A DNA stretch of 64,000 nt from Anadara kagoshimensis (taxonomy: Eukaryota; Mollusca; Bivalvia; Arcoida; Arcidae): contig JACFYK010000023.1 of assembly GCA_021292105.1 (NCBI GenBank), forward strand, positions 310,001 to 374,000. Direction: 5' to 3'. The position numbers and the translations under genes were made by a program. Below the pieces are notes generated by a model. The model did no database searches, had not been told where the DNA came from, and was given only the letters and a program-made list of their open reading frames with translations. The first letter of the stretch is position 1; each line of letters starts with the position of its first letter. Shown here piece by piece: positions 33,948 to 44,087 of the stretch.

Positions 33948-34112
33948 CTACACAACTTCACGAGTCACAAACGATTTATCAACATAGCCAATAACTTGTA
34001 AATAAGCTTCTTCTTTCAGTTTCGTATCACATTTTTGGAAATAATCTTTGATTTCTACTTTTTTGATATGCATAATTTCGCTACCGGCAAACTGACATAC
34101 CCAATGAAAGCG
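33948..34112 (-). CDS. Possible terminal exon, unknown
   Basis: After a possible acceptor (tgggtatgtcag) the minus strand reads FAGSEIMHIKKVEIKDYFQK ... VIGYVDKSFVTREVV and stops at 33,948. The amino acid mix is protein-like and the frame has a splice acceptor, but no family or partner exon is recognised. It lies inside the composite element. Confidence 0.22.
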   Translation of the reverse strand, partial: RFHWVCQFAGSEIMHIKKVEIKDYFQKCDTKLKEEAYLQVIGYVDKSFVTREVV

Positions 34113-34181
34113 GGAAAATCCTCGTGACGTTATGATGAATATTAATGAACCAGGTCGGGATATCCCATACACGAAATATTA

Positions 34182-34547
34182 TTGTACAACGAAGTAGGCT
34201 GCTTGCAAATCAATTGTTGACTCAGGGATATTGCAAGCCTAGGCTTATCAAGGCCCTCAAAAAGTTTTATGGCCGTCATCACAGTATTGTTGATAAGTTT
34301 GATGTCTCTGTGTCCAGGATTGCCTTGGATATATTTGACGTCTCATAGTTCCATGTTCCTTTCACACAATTTTGATTACACACGTGACGGGTGTAGCTAG
34401 CTAAACAGGAGGTGCTTACCCTTCCGGAGCACCCGGCCTCACTTCCCTGGTGGAAGTTCACGTGTCTAACCTAACTTGTCAGTTCCAAAGTTTTTACTTT
34501 GCTTCTGGATTGTGATTCGGAAATGGATAAGTATGTTTGTTTTTGAT
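34182..34547 (+). mobile_element. Penelope-like element, strongly 5'-truncated copy
   Basis: Begins at the codons for QRSRLLANQLLTQGYCKPRL and runs through KKFYGRHHS, the end of the reading frame and the conserved 3' end to gtatgtttgtttttgat. Nearly identical to 37,760-38,130 and 16,620-16,987, so these copies are young relative to the duplications. Confidence 0.8.
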
Positions 34548-34689
34548 TGACAATCAATTTTTAAAAAAATAAATATAATTTATCATCAAATGTGATCCAT
34601 GTTTAAAGTTATTTAACTTAAAAATTGTTTGATGAGCATACTTTATGTTTATTCATCGATGTCACTTTGCGTAAATTAAAAAAAATCAA

Positions 34690-35180
34690 TATGGCGGCGA
34701 CTGTAAAACAACCACATGTACAGCAATGTAGGTCAAAAAGAAGAACGTCGGCGCGAACTGACAAGATCGTCATTTTTGTTGGGTTTTCCGAGGGGCGTAT
34801 ACTTAATGGATTTTTATGGTTTTTATCTTAAAATTATCATACAAAAGTGAAAAATTAAAATATATATCCAGCAAAAACAATAACGGACTAATACGCGTAT
34901 GAATATATTTCAGATCGGCACATGTGTACATGATGAAAACGTTGCTTTCGTAACTTTCCGGGAGACCCAATCACTCAGATTAGAGTTTATACATACCTGG
35001 GATACCGTAGATGGAAATTCCCGTAATTTCAGTCGAAACGAAGGATTTGATTGGCTGTCAAGGTGAAATGAGAGCGGCGCTAAATACGAAAAAATCCAAC
35101 GATCGCTATAAAGCATTCAGCATGGCTGATGCTTTAAAAAAATCTTCTCTGAAACCAAAAGGTGCAGGCAAATTTTGATT
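34690..35180. other. GC-richer stretch, possible promoter/first-exon remnant
   Basis: Contains atatggcggcgactg at 34,690 and, after ctataaagcattcag, a short frame MADALKKSSLKPKGAGKF at about 35,119-35,178. This resembles the start of a coding exon, but no continuation is found. Kept only as a lead. Confidence 0.15.
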
Positions 35181-35329
35181 TGATTTTTTAATTCAGGATA
35201 CCTAGATACATGAAAATTGTGTTTTTCATGAAAATTGGACGAAAAATAGGTTACGCGTTTTTTGCATAATATTATGTAATTTTTAAAATGAGACATTTAT
35301 TGTTATAACTTCATAATGGCTGAAGATAA

Positions 35330-36125
35330 TTGTATGGAGTTTTCACTGTTGATCTTGTCTTGCGATTTTCTTTCGATTGATGTCAAAGGTCAAGGTCATG
35401 TTCCAGTTTTTTACCTTCGATAAAAAATGCTATTTTTTAAACATTTCTGGTGATAATGACGTAGGATGTTTGGTTAATTGTAGGTATTGACATGATGATC
35501 ATTTTGATATATCGATTAAGGTCCTGGGTTCAAAGGTCAAGGTCACAGATGTACAAGTTTACCAAAATAGTTAATTATCTGAAAAACTATGAATTTTTTG
35601 TATAGGCATGTATATTAGAATATTGTAGGTAATGGTTCAATGGTCATTTTGATATATGAATAAAGGTCATGAGTTCAAAGGTCAAGGTCACAGATGTAAA
35701 CAAATTCTGAAATGATTATTTATCTCAAAAACTATAAACTTTTTGTATAGGCATGTATATTAGAATATTTAGGTATTATCCTAATGATCATTTTGATATA
35801 TGAACGAAGGTCATGGGTTCAAAGGTCAAGTTTACAGATGCGAATGAATACCTAAATGGTTAATTATCTTGAAAACTATTAACTTTTTGTATAGGCATGT
35901 ATATTAGAATATTGTTGGTACTGGCACAATGGTCATTTTGATATATGAATGAAGGGCATGGGTTCAAATGTCAAGATCACAGATACAAACAATTACTGAA
36001 ATGATTATTTATCTCAAAAACTATAAACTTTTTGTATAAAGATGTATATTAGAATATTGGCCTAATTATCATTTTGATATTTGAATGAAGCTCATGGGTT
36101 CAAAGGTCAAGGTCACAGGTGAGCG
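35330..36125. repeat. Tandem array, ~140-bp units, tail of the composite element
   Basis: The phrase cattttgatatatgaa recurs at about 35,503, 35,648, 35,787, 35,932 and 36,070, a spacing of 136-145 bp. Each is followed by gggttcaaaggtcaaggtcac and by aaactataaactttttgtat. Confidence 0.85.
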
Positions 36126-36184
36126 TTAAGGCCCATGGGCCTCTTGTTTATACATGTATCACATTTATATTATTGAACCGCTGT

Positions 36185-37200
36185 CCTTAATAGATCACAT
36201 TTATATAATTGAAACGTTGTCCTCATCAGTTCCATCAGTTCATTATTGTCCTCTTTTCTTTGCATTAGAGATCTAATGCATCCTTCTAAATGCTAAAAGT
36301 CAACCGATCCTTTTGTTGACATGGCAAACATTTCATAAATTCCTTTGTCGTACATAAACAACGATTGGTTGAACAGTCCCACCAAGAAAGGATTTGCATT
36401 TTTGTATCCAAACGCTATGTGTCGTAAAAAAATACATATACAAAAAAGTTTATCCTAAATTGTGTTTTGTCGAAGAATTTTTTGAATGGCGATGGTATGA
36501 TCTGATCCCTTTCTGGAGTCCTGTTTAATTCAATAAGTCCGTTTATCATTTGTTTCAGATGCATTTGTCGCCTTGTCGTCTCCGTTATCTCCAGATGCAT
36601 TGATAGAAGGTCGTCCACGACGACATCTAGCATTTCGCCACGTAACTCAAACAGTTGGTTCTTGATGGCTTGGTCAGATGTTTTATCTCATTCTCCGTTG
36701 TTATAAATGAATAGAGAATGATTAGAAAAAACAAAACGAAAACAAAGAGAGAGTGAAAGAGAGAGTTTATCAAACAAATCTTTATACAAATTTATATATA
36801 TATATACATGAAAACAAAGTTCATTCAACAGGATAAACAAAAGTTCATTAAACAGGATGTAATTACCCTTCTGGAGCACCCGGCCTCACTTCCCTGGTAG
36901 AAGTTCACGTGTCTAACTAACTAACTAACCTAACTTGTCAGTTCAGTTCCATTTTTTTTACTTTTGCTTCTAGATTGTGATTTGTAAAAGGATAAAATAT
37001 GTTTGTTTTTTTTTTGCTTACCTTGCGGGATGTTAAATCGTATAACGACATTTTTATTGTCTTCCATCTTTAGCCTTTTACTAGACTCTTCACCACCGAC
37101 GTCATCATCCAATTTCCTTTTATGTTCCATTGGTATTGTTTGCTGTTCGCTATGTGAAAATGTATTCAAGTGTACCCTTGGATGGTTGCGTGAACTTTAA
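36185..37200 (-). pseudogene. Unknown two-exon gene, copy B (degraded paralog of 27,713-28,710)
   Basis: Exon 1 ends at 37,022 with the same caag|gtaagc donor and encodes MEHKRKLDDDVGGEESSKRLK. Exon 2 carries VVVDDLLSMHLEITETTRRQ and TPERDQIIPSPFKKFFDKTQ, matching copy A at about 75 percent of residues, followed by nucleotide homology to about 36,185. Several changes break it. The intron contains the same Penelope 3' end (36,858-37,005) as copy A, so that insertion predates the duplication. Confidence 0.55.
36858..37005 (+). mobile_element. Orphan Penelope 3' end inside the intron of copy B
   Basis: acccttctggagcacccggc ... ggtagaagttcacgtgtc ... attgtgatttgtaaaaggat ... atgtttgttttttt. Orthologous in position to 28,376-28,522. 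Confidence 0.75.
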
Positions 37201-37385
37201 ATAATATATCTGTACACTAGCCGCTTATACATTGCGCGGTGGGCAGGTCTTGTAGGCAGCCAATGGAAGAGACTGGGTGGTCGACCAATCGAAACACGGC
37301 ACGTGGATGTTGATTGGGTGAGACTCCGTCATTGCTATAATGCTGCGTTGAGGTCACACGTGATCGGACGATTACCTGACCGGAG
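37201..37385 (-). promoter_or_regulatory. Promoter of copy B, conserved with copy A
   Basis: Keeps tcacgtgtgacc, cccaatc, cacgtg, gattgg, cattggctgcc and gacctgccca. The TATA-like position reads atgtataagcgg instead of tatataagcag, so it may be weaker. Confidence 0.45.
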
Positions 37386-37626
37386 AAAAAAAAAGAAACT
37401 AGGTCATGCTGGACATGCTACTAAGGGCTATATAGCATGTACTTCCCGACAAAAACGGACATGGACATAAACGTTTACTTTTGCTACTAAAGACTGTATA
37501 CCATATATTACCGTATGGTTACAAACGCGATATACGTCTGAGTATCATTGAGAATATGAATAATTTGAGAGCAGGGACAATTGTGATGAACAGACATGGG
37601 ATTCTTACGCTATCCTTCCACTATTT

Positions 37627-38130
37627 GTGACACAAACGTGATGACTTCAATTTTTTTATTGTCAACTTCCCTTTTTATGCAGCAATATACCTACTTATCC
37701 TGCTTATGGTGTATTTGTTTCCCAATTATTACGCTATGGTAGAGCTTGTTCCCACTACGGGGACTTTGTACAACGAAGTAGGCTGCTTGCAAATCAATTG
37801 TTGACTCAGGGATATTGCAAGCCTAGGCTTATCAAGGCCCTCAAAAAGTTTTATGGCCGTCATCACAGTATTGTTGATAAGTTTGATGTCTCTGTGTCCA
37901 GGATTGCCTTGGATATATTTGACGTCTCATAGTTCCATGTTCCTTTCACACAATTTTGATTACACACGTGACGGGTGTAGCTAGCTAAACAGGAGGTGCT
38001 TATCCTTCCGGAGCACCCGGCCTTACTTCCCTGGTGAAAGTTCACGTGTCTAACCTAACTTGTCAGTTCCAAAGTTTTTACTTTGCTTCTGGATTGTGAT
38101 TCGGAAATGGATAAGTATGTTTGTTTTTGG
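37627..38130 (+). mobile_element. Penelope-like element, 5'-truncated, between inverted flanks
   Basis: Starts in the RT C-terminal region (acaaacgtgatgacttcaa), runs through the common 3' end and stops at gtatgtttgtttttgg. Flanks are complementary: gggattcttacgctatcc at 37,598 and ggatagcgtaagaatccc at 38,166. Confidence 0.8.
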
Positions 38131-38548
38131 TTAAGAGAGGGTGGAAGAATGGGTGGAAGGTGGAAGGATAGCGTAAGAATCCCTGCTCTCCAATTATTCC
38201 TATTACATCGATGTTACAAAGAAGTACGCATTCAACGTGTTCCGACCACCTCTTACGGCCAGCTTCAGTATGAAGTGATGGTGCTGATCTATGGGGTGGG
38301 CACGCGACCACCGTAATGGTATATCTATATATCTTTTGAATGTGGACGAATCTGCGGTCTTATGCGCACAAATCTATGAAACAAGGGCGAGATGCGGTAG
38401 AATGAATTTCGATAACGCACAGGGTTGAACGATTGGCGGTTACGACGATGATGTGACAATTTTTGACTTGACCATCCATTTTTCTCCCTCACCCGGGCCC
38501 GAAAAAGGCCCCTTTTGTGCCATATATTACAGTATGGTTACAAACGCC

Positions 38549-38743
38549 ATATACGTCTGAGTATCATTGAGAATAGGAATAATTTGAGAGCAGGGATTCC
38601 TGCTTCACTCCATCCATCCATTCTATTCTTAAAAAACTAAGATATGGTATCACAAATATTAGACTGGATGAATGGATGGAGTGAAACGAAGCAGGAATCC
38701 CTGGTCTCAAATTATTCCTATTCCCAATGATACTCGGACGTAT
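38549..38743. repeat. Large hairpin with ~80-base arms
   Basis: Arm 38,549-38,632 (tatacgtctgagtatcattg ... cttcactccatccatccatt) is the reverse complement of 38,665-38,743 (tggatgaatggatggagtg ... caatgatactcggacgtatg) at over 90 percent. A roughly 32-base loop separates them. The outer half also matches the flanks of the Penelope insertion at 37.6-38.2 kb. Confidence 0.8.
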
Positions 38744-40109
38744 GCATTGTATGTGTTCACCCCGCCACTTCTCGGTTTAGTTTTAGTAGTAATAATTTAA
38801 ATCGTGAGTTTCTTTTATTTCAAAAACATACTGTTAAAGTAACTCTGACAAATACTTTTACTTTTTACTGGACATGCAAGTAGAAATTTCCCACTTCAAT
38901 ACGCTGACTGTTTATGGTATACAGATGAGTGGGGGTCATTTCCAAAGATGTAACTTATTTAGTTGACACATAAAAGTTAAATACGAAAATGGTGTACGGA
39001 TTGAATATTACTCATTGTTCTTCTACAAATTAAGAACTTTGTTAAATTTTCTTTTTTATTTAGAAAAGCGTGACATTTTCCGAGAACCGTTTCTGTGTGT
39101 AAAGATATATTTTGTCACTTAAAATACTACAGTGAGAAGGAAGAAAATGGTAACGTCGTTCCTCCCGGTTGATATTGTTGTGTGTTATTTTGATGTCACA
39201 AAAACACACACTTTTTTTACGAATTAGATTAGTGTTGTCCACTTTATCTTGAATGGTATAAAAAAAAAGATATCGAGAATCTTCTATCTAAAAAACAAGG
39301 GCACTAGTCGGCAATATCTAATGATATACGTAATACGTATAGTAAGAGAACCGAATCGTCGTATATAATGTAATCTGGAGTTTAAAAAAAGCTGAAAATA
39401 ATATAGAAATTAAACATTAAAATGTAATAAAATAAAAACGCGAACCTACCGACAGGATAATCTACGTGAGGACAAGACTAAATTTGATTTAATTCGTCAT
39501 TCAGAAAATTCCGACACTATCAAACATTTTGGCTTTTCATAAGATGCAGAACCTGACTAATTTCACATTAAACATTATTTGCATTTTGTCTAGTTTTATG
39601 GCAATTGCATATTATGATTAAGGTTTATTCGTGCAATCTCGCATAAATACTCGAGCATTATATCTAACAGCGTATGTTAATGCTGAGGACTTTAGCCACT
39701 GTTTGGTCCGACCAACAATATAAAATAGAACTCTTTTTGCCAAGTACTCTTCATTTGAAATGACAGTAATAGGGTCATCTGCACACTATACATGTATACC
39801 TTAACATTTAATGCTTATTTTGTGCCAATACGTTATCAAACACGCCGTCTACATTGCTTAACATAAGTCAAAGATATAATTATATCAAGCCATCAGTATT
39901 ATAATAGATCATACTAAAAAGAAAAGTGATAAAATTGTCTCCTTAAATTCAACTGTTCTGGGAAGCGATTCTAAATATTTATGTTTGTAAAAAAAGCGTG
40001 AGAAGGCGTGAATGTATAGATATACTAGGAATTTCAAAATTTTGAATCGACCCCTCAATAGTATATCGTATACCGTCAGTGTGGGCAGTATATCGAAGTA
40101 AGAAATGTC
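38744..40109. other. Intergenic AT-rich stretch, nothing recognisable
   Basis: No ORF, splice pair or repeat family identified apart from short A/T runs. Confidence 0.4.
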
Positions 40110-40440
40110 TAATTGGGACTGTATAGCATGTATTTCCCGACAAAAACGGACATAGACATAGACGTTTCCTTTAGCTACTAAAGACTGTATACGATATTGA
40201 CTACCGTATTGTTATAAACGCGACATTCCCTAAACAAAAAGATGCGTTTACTTTAGGCTAAAGACTATACGATATTCACTACCGTATGGTTACAAACGCG
40301 ACAGTCCCTAAACAAATATATACGTTTACTTTAGGCTAAAGACTATACGATATTGACTATCGTATGGTTACAAACGCGGCATTCCCTGAAGAAATAAATA
40401 CGTTTACTTTAGGTACAAAAGATTGTATACCATATATAGA
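40110..40440. repeat. ~80-bp satellite array, left of the Penelope copy
   Basis: Units of gactgtatacgatattg, accgtatggttacaaacgcg, acattccctaaac and atacgtttactttagg, about four copies. Confidence 0.8.
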
Positions 40441-40457
40441 TAACATAATAGATACAT

Positions 40458-41229
40458 AATAGATAACATATTTGTTGTGTTTGGTAATATAGTTTTTCAG
40501 CAAACAATCGGTATACCAATGGGTACAAACTGTGCATCATTGCTTGCTCATTTGTTTCTTTATTCTTACGAAGCAAAATTTATGCAGAACCTTGTTAAAT
40601 CTGGAGAGAAAACTGTCGCCAAATCATTCAACTCAACATACAGATACATAGATGACGTTCTGTTTCTTAACAATCCTAAGTTCGGAGACTATGTAAATGT
40701 CATATATCCTAGTGAGCTTGAAATAAAAGACACGACTGATTCCTCAAGTTCTGCTTCATATTTAGAGTTATACCTGAATTATGACGAACAAGAAAGGCTA
40801 CATTTGAAACTTTATGACAAACGCGATGACTTCAATTTTTCTATTGTCAACTTTCCTTTTTTATGCAGCAATATACCTGCTTCTCCTGCTTATGGTGTAT
40901 TTGTTTCCCAATTAATACGCTATGGTAGAGCTTATCAAGGCCCTCAAAAAGTTTTATGGCCGTCATCACATTATTGTTGATAAGTTTGATGTCTCTGTAT
41001 CCAGGATTGCCTTGGATATATTTGACGTCTCATAGTTCCATGTTCCTTTTACACAATTTTGATTACACACGTGATGGGTGTAGCTAGCTAAACAGGAGGT
41101 GCTTACCCTTCCGGAGCACCCGGCCTCACTTCCCTGGTGGAAGTTGTCTAACCTAACTTGTCAGTTTCAAAGTTTTTACTTTGCTTCTGGATTTTGATTC
41201 GGAAATGGATAAGTATGTTTGTTTTTGAT
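40458..41229 (+). mobile_element. Penelope-like element with RT catalytic core, internally deleted
   Basis: The frame 40,477-40,980 includes QQTIGIPMGTNCASLLAHL (motif B region), YIDDVLFLNN (motif C) and FGDYVNVIYPSELEIKDTT. The segment between AYGVFVSQLIRYGRAY and KVLWPSS has lost about 100 bp relative to the other copies and changes frame there. It ends in the shared 3' end to atgtttgtttttgat. It sits inside the 80-bp satellite array, splitting it. Confidence 0.8.
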
Positions 41230-42045
41230 ATATTACAGTATGGTTACAAATGCGACATTCCCTAGACAAATACGTTTACTTTTGGTACAAAAGATTGTAT
41301 AGCATTGGCTACAGTATGGTTACAAACGCGCTGTCCCTAAACAAATAAATACGTTTATTTTAGGGACTAAAATCTGTATACGATATTGGCTACCGTATGG
41401 TTACAAAAGCGATATTCCCTAAACAAGTAAATACGTTTACTTTAGGCTAAAGACTGTATACAATATTGACTACCGTATGGTTACAAACGCGACAGTCCCT
41501 AAAGAAATAAATACGTTTACTTTAGGTACCAAAAACTGTATACGATATTGGCTACCGTATGGTTACAAAAGCGATATTCCCTAAACAAGTAAATACGTTT
41601 ACTTAAATGCTACCGAGGACTATATAGCATGCATTACTCGACAAAACGGAGTTGAACATAAACGTTTACTTTAGGTACAAAAGATTGTATACCATATATT
41701 ACCGTATGGTTACAAACGCGACAGACCCTAAGCAAATAATTACGTTTACTTTAATGCTACCGAGGACTATATAGCATGCATAACTCGACAAAACGAAGTT
41801 GAACATAAACGTTTACTTTAGGTACAAAAGATTGCATATATTACCGTATGGTTACAAACGCGACAGTCCCTAAACAAATAGGTTCTTTTACTTTTGACTA
41901 AGGACTGTATACGATATTGGCTACCGTATGGTTACAAACGCGGCATTCCATGAAGAAATAAATACTAGGTACTAAAAACTAGATACGATATTGGCTACCG
42001 TATGGTTACAAACGCTACAGTGCCCAAACAAATAAATACGTTTAC
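41230..42045. repeat. ~80-bp satellite array, right of the Penelope copy
   Basis: taccgtatggttacaaa recurs near 41,308, 41,393, 41,477, 41,562, 41,700, 41,846, 41,922 and 41,998. The common spacing is 76-85 bp, with two longer intervals that include the gcatgcattactcgacaaaa segment. Confidence 0.85.
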
Positions 42046-43432
42046 GGGGCGTGACGAGACATTTATCATGACAGTTGCGCATCACAAGACGGCAATACAA
42101 GGCGCTGTCACCTTATCTTTGCCGAAAAGTATCATGGCTCTCTTGAAAATTTATGTCTAGCATGTTCGTCCAAATCATCCACAAATTGCAGAACATCACA
42201 ATAATGATGGCAGTCCTGTTTTTCTAACACACGGTGATGACACTGAAATTCCAACAGTTATTACACAAAGTGGCATCAATTATTCCCTAAACAGCATCTG
42301 GACGAATGTACATTGTGATAAACCAATCAGTGCCACCAATCTTAGAAAGGCAACAACAACATTTGTCAGAGATAAACATCCGAAACAACGTGAATGCCTT
42401 GCACTCCAGATGACACATAGGGCATCTACTGCCGACCAGTATTATTGGCTAGCACATAAAAAGACTAATGCAGTCAAAATTTCAAAATTAATAACCAAAG
42501 TCATGACAAACATGTCAACGCCTACTCAAGAACAAGACATAGGAGGACCAGTACACACACCAACAAAAGAAACATGCAATGAATCGGAGAACACACTGAT
42601 AGACTAAGAAGCAAGGGTACCAGAACAAGCTATGGAGAGAGCAGATTTAGAGAAAACACTAAGAGAACCGGCACATACACCAGAAAAACAAATAGAGGGA
42701 ACAGAATTAGAATCAGAAGGCAAACTGATAGAATTAGACGCAGGGGTTCCAGAACAAACACCAGAGAAAGATAACGTGAAAAACAAAATCAGAGAAAACA
42801 TTGATACAAAAAGTTGCAAGGGAACAAGGCCTTATACCAGAAAAACAAATAGACGAAAGAGAATCAGAAGGCAAACAGGTAGAACTAGAGGCTAGGGTAC
42901 CAGAACTAACAGCAGAAAATATGGAGAGCAGAATTAGAAAAAACATTGATAGAACAAGCCACAAAGAAACTAGAAAATACGTCACAAAAAGAAAAAGGCA
43001 CGCAAAAATAAGGAAAGACATCGACAAAGGAACCAGACAAAACCAAACTGAAAAACACAAAAGAACAATGTATATCAAAACCAAAAAAAAGATAACCAGT
43101 CGAACAAATTACCATTCCTTGAAGAACCGAACTGGCAGCAGGGTGAAGTACTTATCAGTAGTAGACGGGCATTTGCTCCCACAGACAGCGTTAGAATTTG
43201 TGAACTATGCAATAATTTAGTTACATATTACAAAAAACCAATTACAGCTGTAACAGTGACTGATCTATTGAGTGCTTCAAGTGAAGAGCGTGATCTAATA
43301 AGGAAATATACAAATATATATGGCCGCACTGCTCCCAAAAAATTAGCAGATCGTGTTCGAGCTAAGCGTCGTCAGCTGCAAGGGAAAAACAATAAAACAC
43401 ACACTTTTTTGACAGAAATAAACACTTTTTAG
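42046..43432 (+). pseudogene. Tyrosine-recombinase-like gene fragment with acidic repeats
   Basis: The plus strand encodes, with a stop at about 42,152 and later frame changes, HHKTAIQGAVTLSLP, ISATNLRKATTTFVRDKHP and LQMTHRASTADQYYWL. The order of a HKT basic motif, LRK arginine, H and a terminal YY resembles the catalytic region of tyrosine recombinases, as in Crypton-derived and related animal genes. It is followed by two or three repeats of about 130-150 bp encoding VPEQ(A/T)..E..IRENID (near 42,610, 42,743 and 42,894). A C-terminal part over about 43,138-43,432 reads RICELCNNLVTYYKK and ends NTF. The 5' side is cut off by the satellite array. Whether it is a transposon remnant or a host gene copy is not decided. 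Confidence 0.5.
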
Positions 43433-43744
43433 TTTTGAGAAACTTTGACTAGTATAAACACAATAGTGCCTAAAATATAGTACATGCATTGATCTTTTAT
43501 TTATAAGGACATATAAATCTAGCAGACTTTATTAAAAGGCATACGCTGAAGATTAAGTGGAAAACAGATTCGCATATATGGACATTGATGATAAATTGAT
43601 TGATGTTTCTTACTTTTGTTGTTTGTTTATTACAAAGAAAAAAAGCCCAATCAAGATCACTTATATCGATGGGTGCTAATAACTTCAGTTTATATAGACT
43701 TTGATGTTGTTGTTGTTTTGATGGTGTGGCTAGACAACCAGATT

Positions 43745-43826
43745 GTCTTTGTGCAACACCGTCACATTACCCTTTTGGCAGTAGTGTCTTTGTGCAACAC
43801 CGTCACATTACCCTTTTGGCAGTAGT
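43745..43826. repeat. Perfect 41-bp tandem duplication
   Basis: The unit gtctttgtgcaacaccgtca ... ggcagtagt occurs twice with no difference (43,745-43,785 and 43,786-43,826). Confidence 0.9.
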
Positions 43827-44087
43827 TTTTCCATTACGTCATAAATATTACGCTATGAAACTTTGAAGCGTTTGTATTTAATTTTATCGATAAACACATG
43901 CTTCCACATAAAAACAACCAGAGTCAGTAATAACATACAAGAACAAAAAACAAGAGACATCAGAAAAACACAAAAACATAGGAACCCTAAATACGGAATC
44001 AAGACTTTGGATGGACAACATATATAACGAAAAAAGGTGTCCAGTGTTGTGGTTTGAGTGCTTTTTGGAAGTTTTGGCAGTCGACAT

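Larger units (their letters stand above)
31094..36148 (+). mobile_element. ~5-kb composite element with 'gctcacctgagcc ... cccatgggcctcttg' ends
   Basis: The left end gctcacctgagccgaaaggc, followed by (cgtccgtcgtc)n and 'aaactactgagctaaatttga.gaaacttgg', and the right end aaggcccatgggcctcttg are those of a repeat very common in bivalve genomes. Comparing units A and B shows the whole segment is an insertion: unit A reads gtgttttttttattcatgtag continuously at 27,683-27,702. A short ttta target repeat may flank it. No transposase is recognised. Internal parts are a CAT-rich minisatellite, an 'aagaggagttgagttcaca' repeat (33,055 and 33,240), a Penelope copy and a tandem array near the right end. 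It may be one element with nested insertions or two partial elements. Confidence 0.6.
29970..38520 (+). repeat. Tandem segmental duplication, unit B (enlarged)
   Basis: Colinear with unit A but expanded by a roughly 5-kb element at 31,094-36,148 and a Penelope copy at 37,627-38,130. Order of shared blocks and orientation are the same as in unit A, so the event was head-to-tail. Confidence 0.7.
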
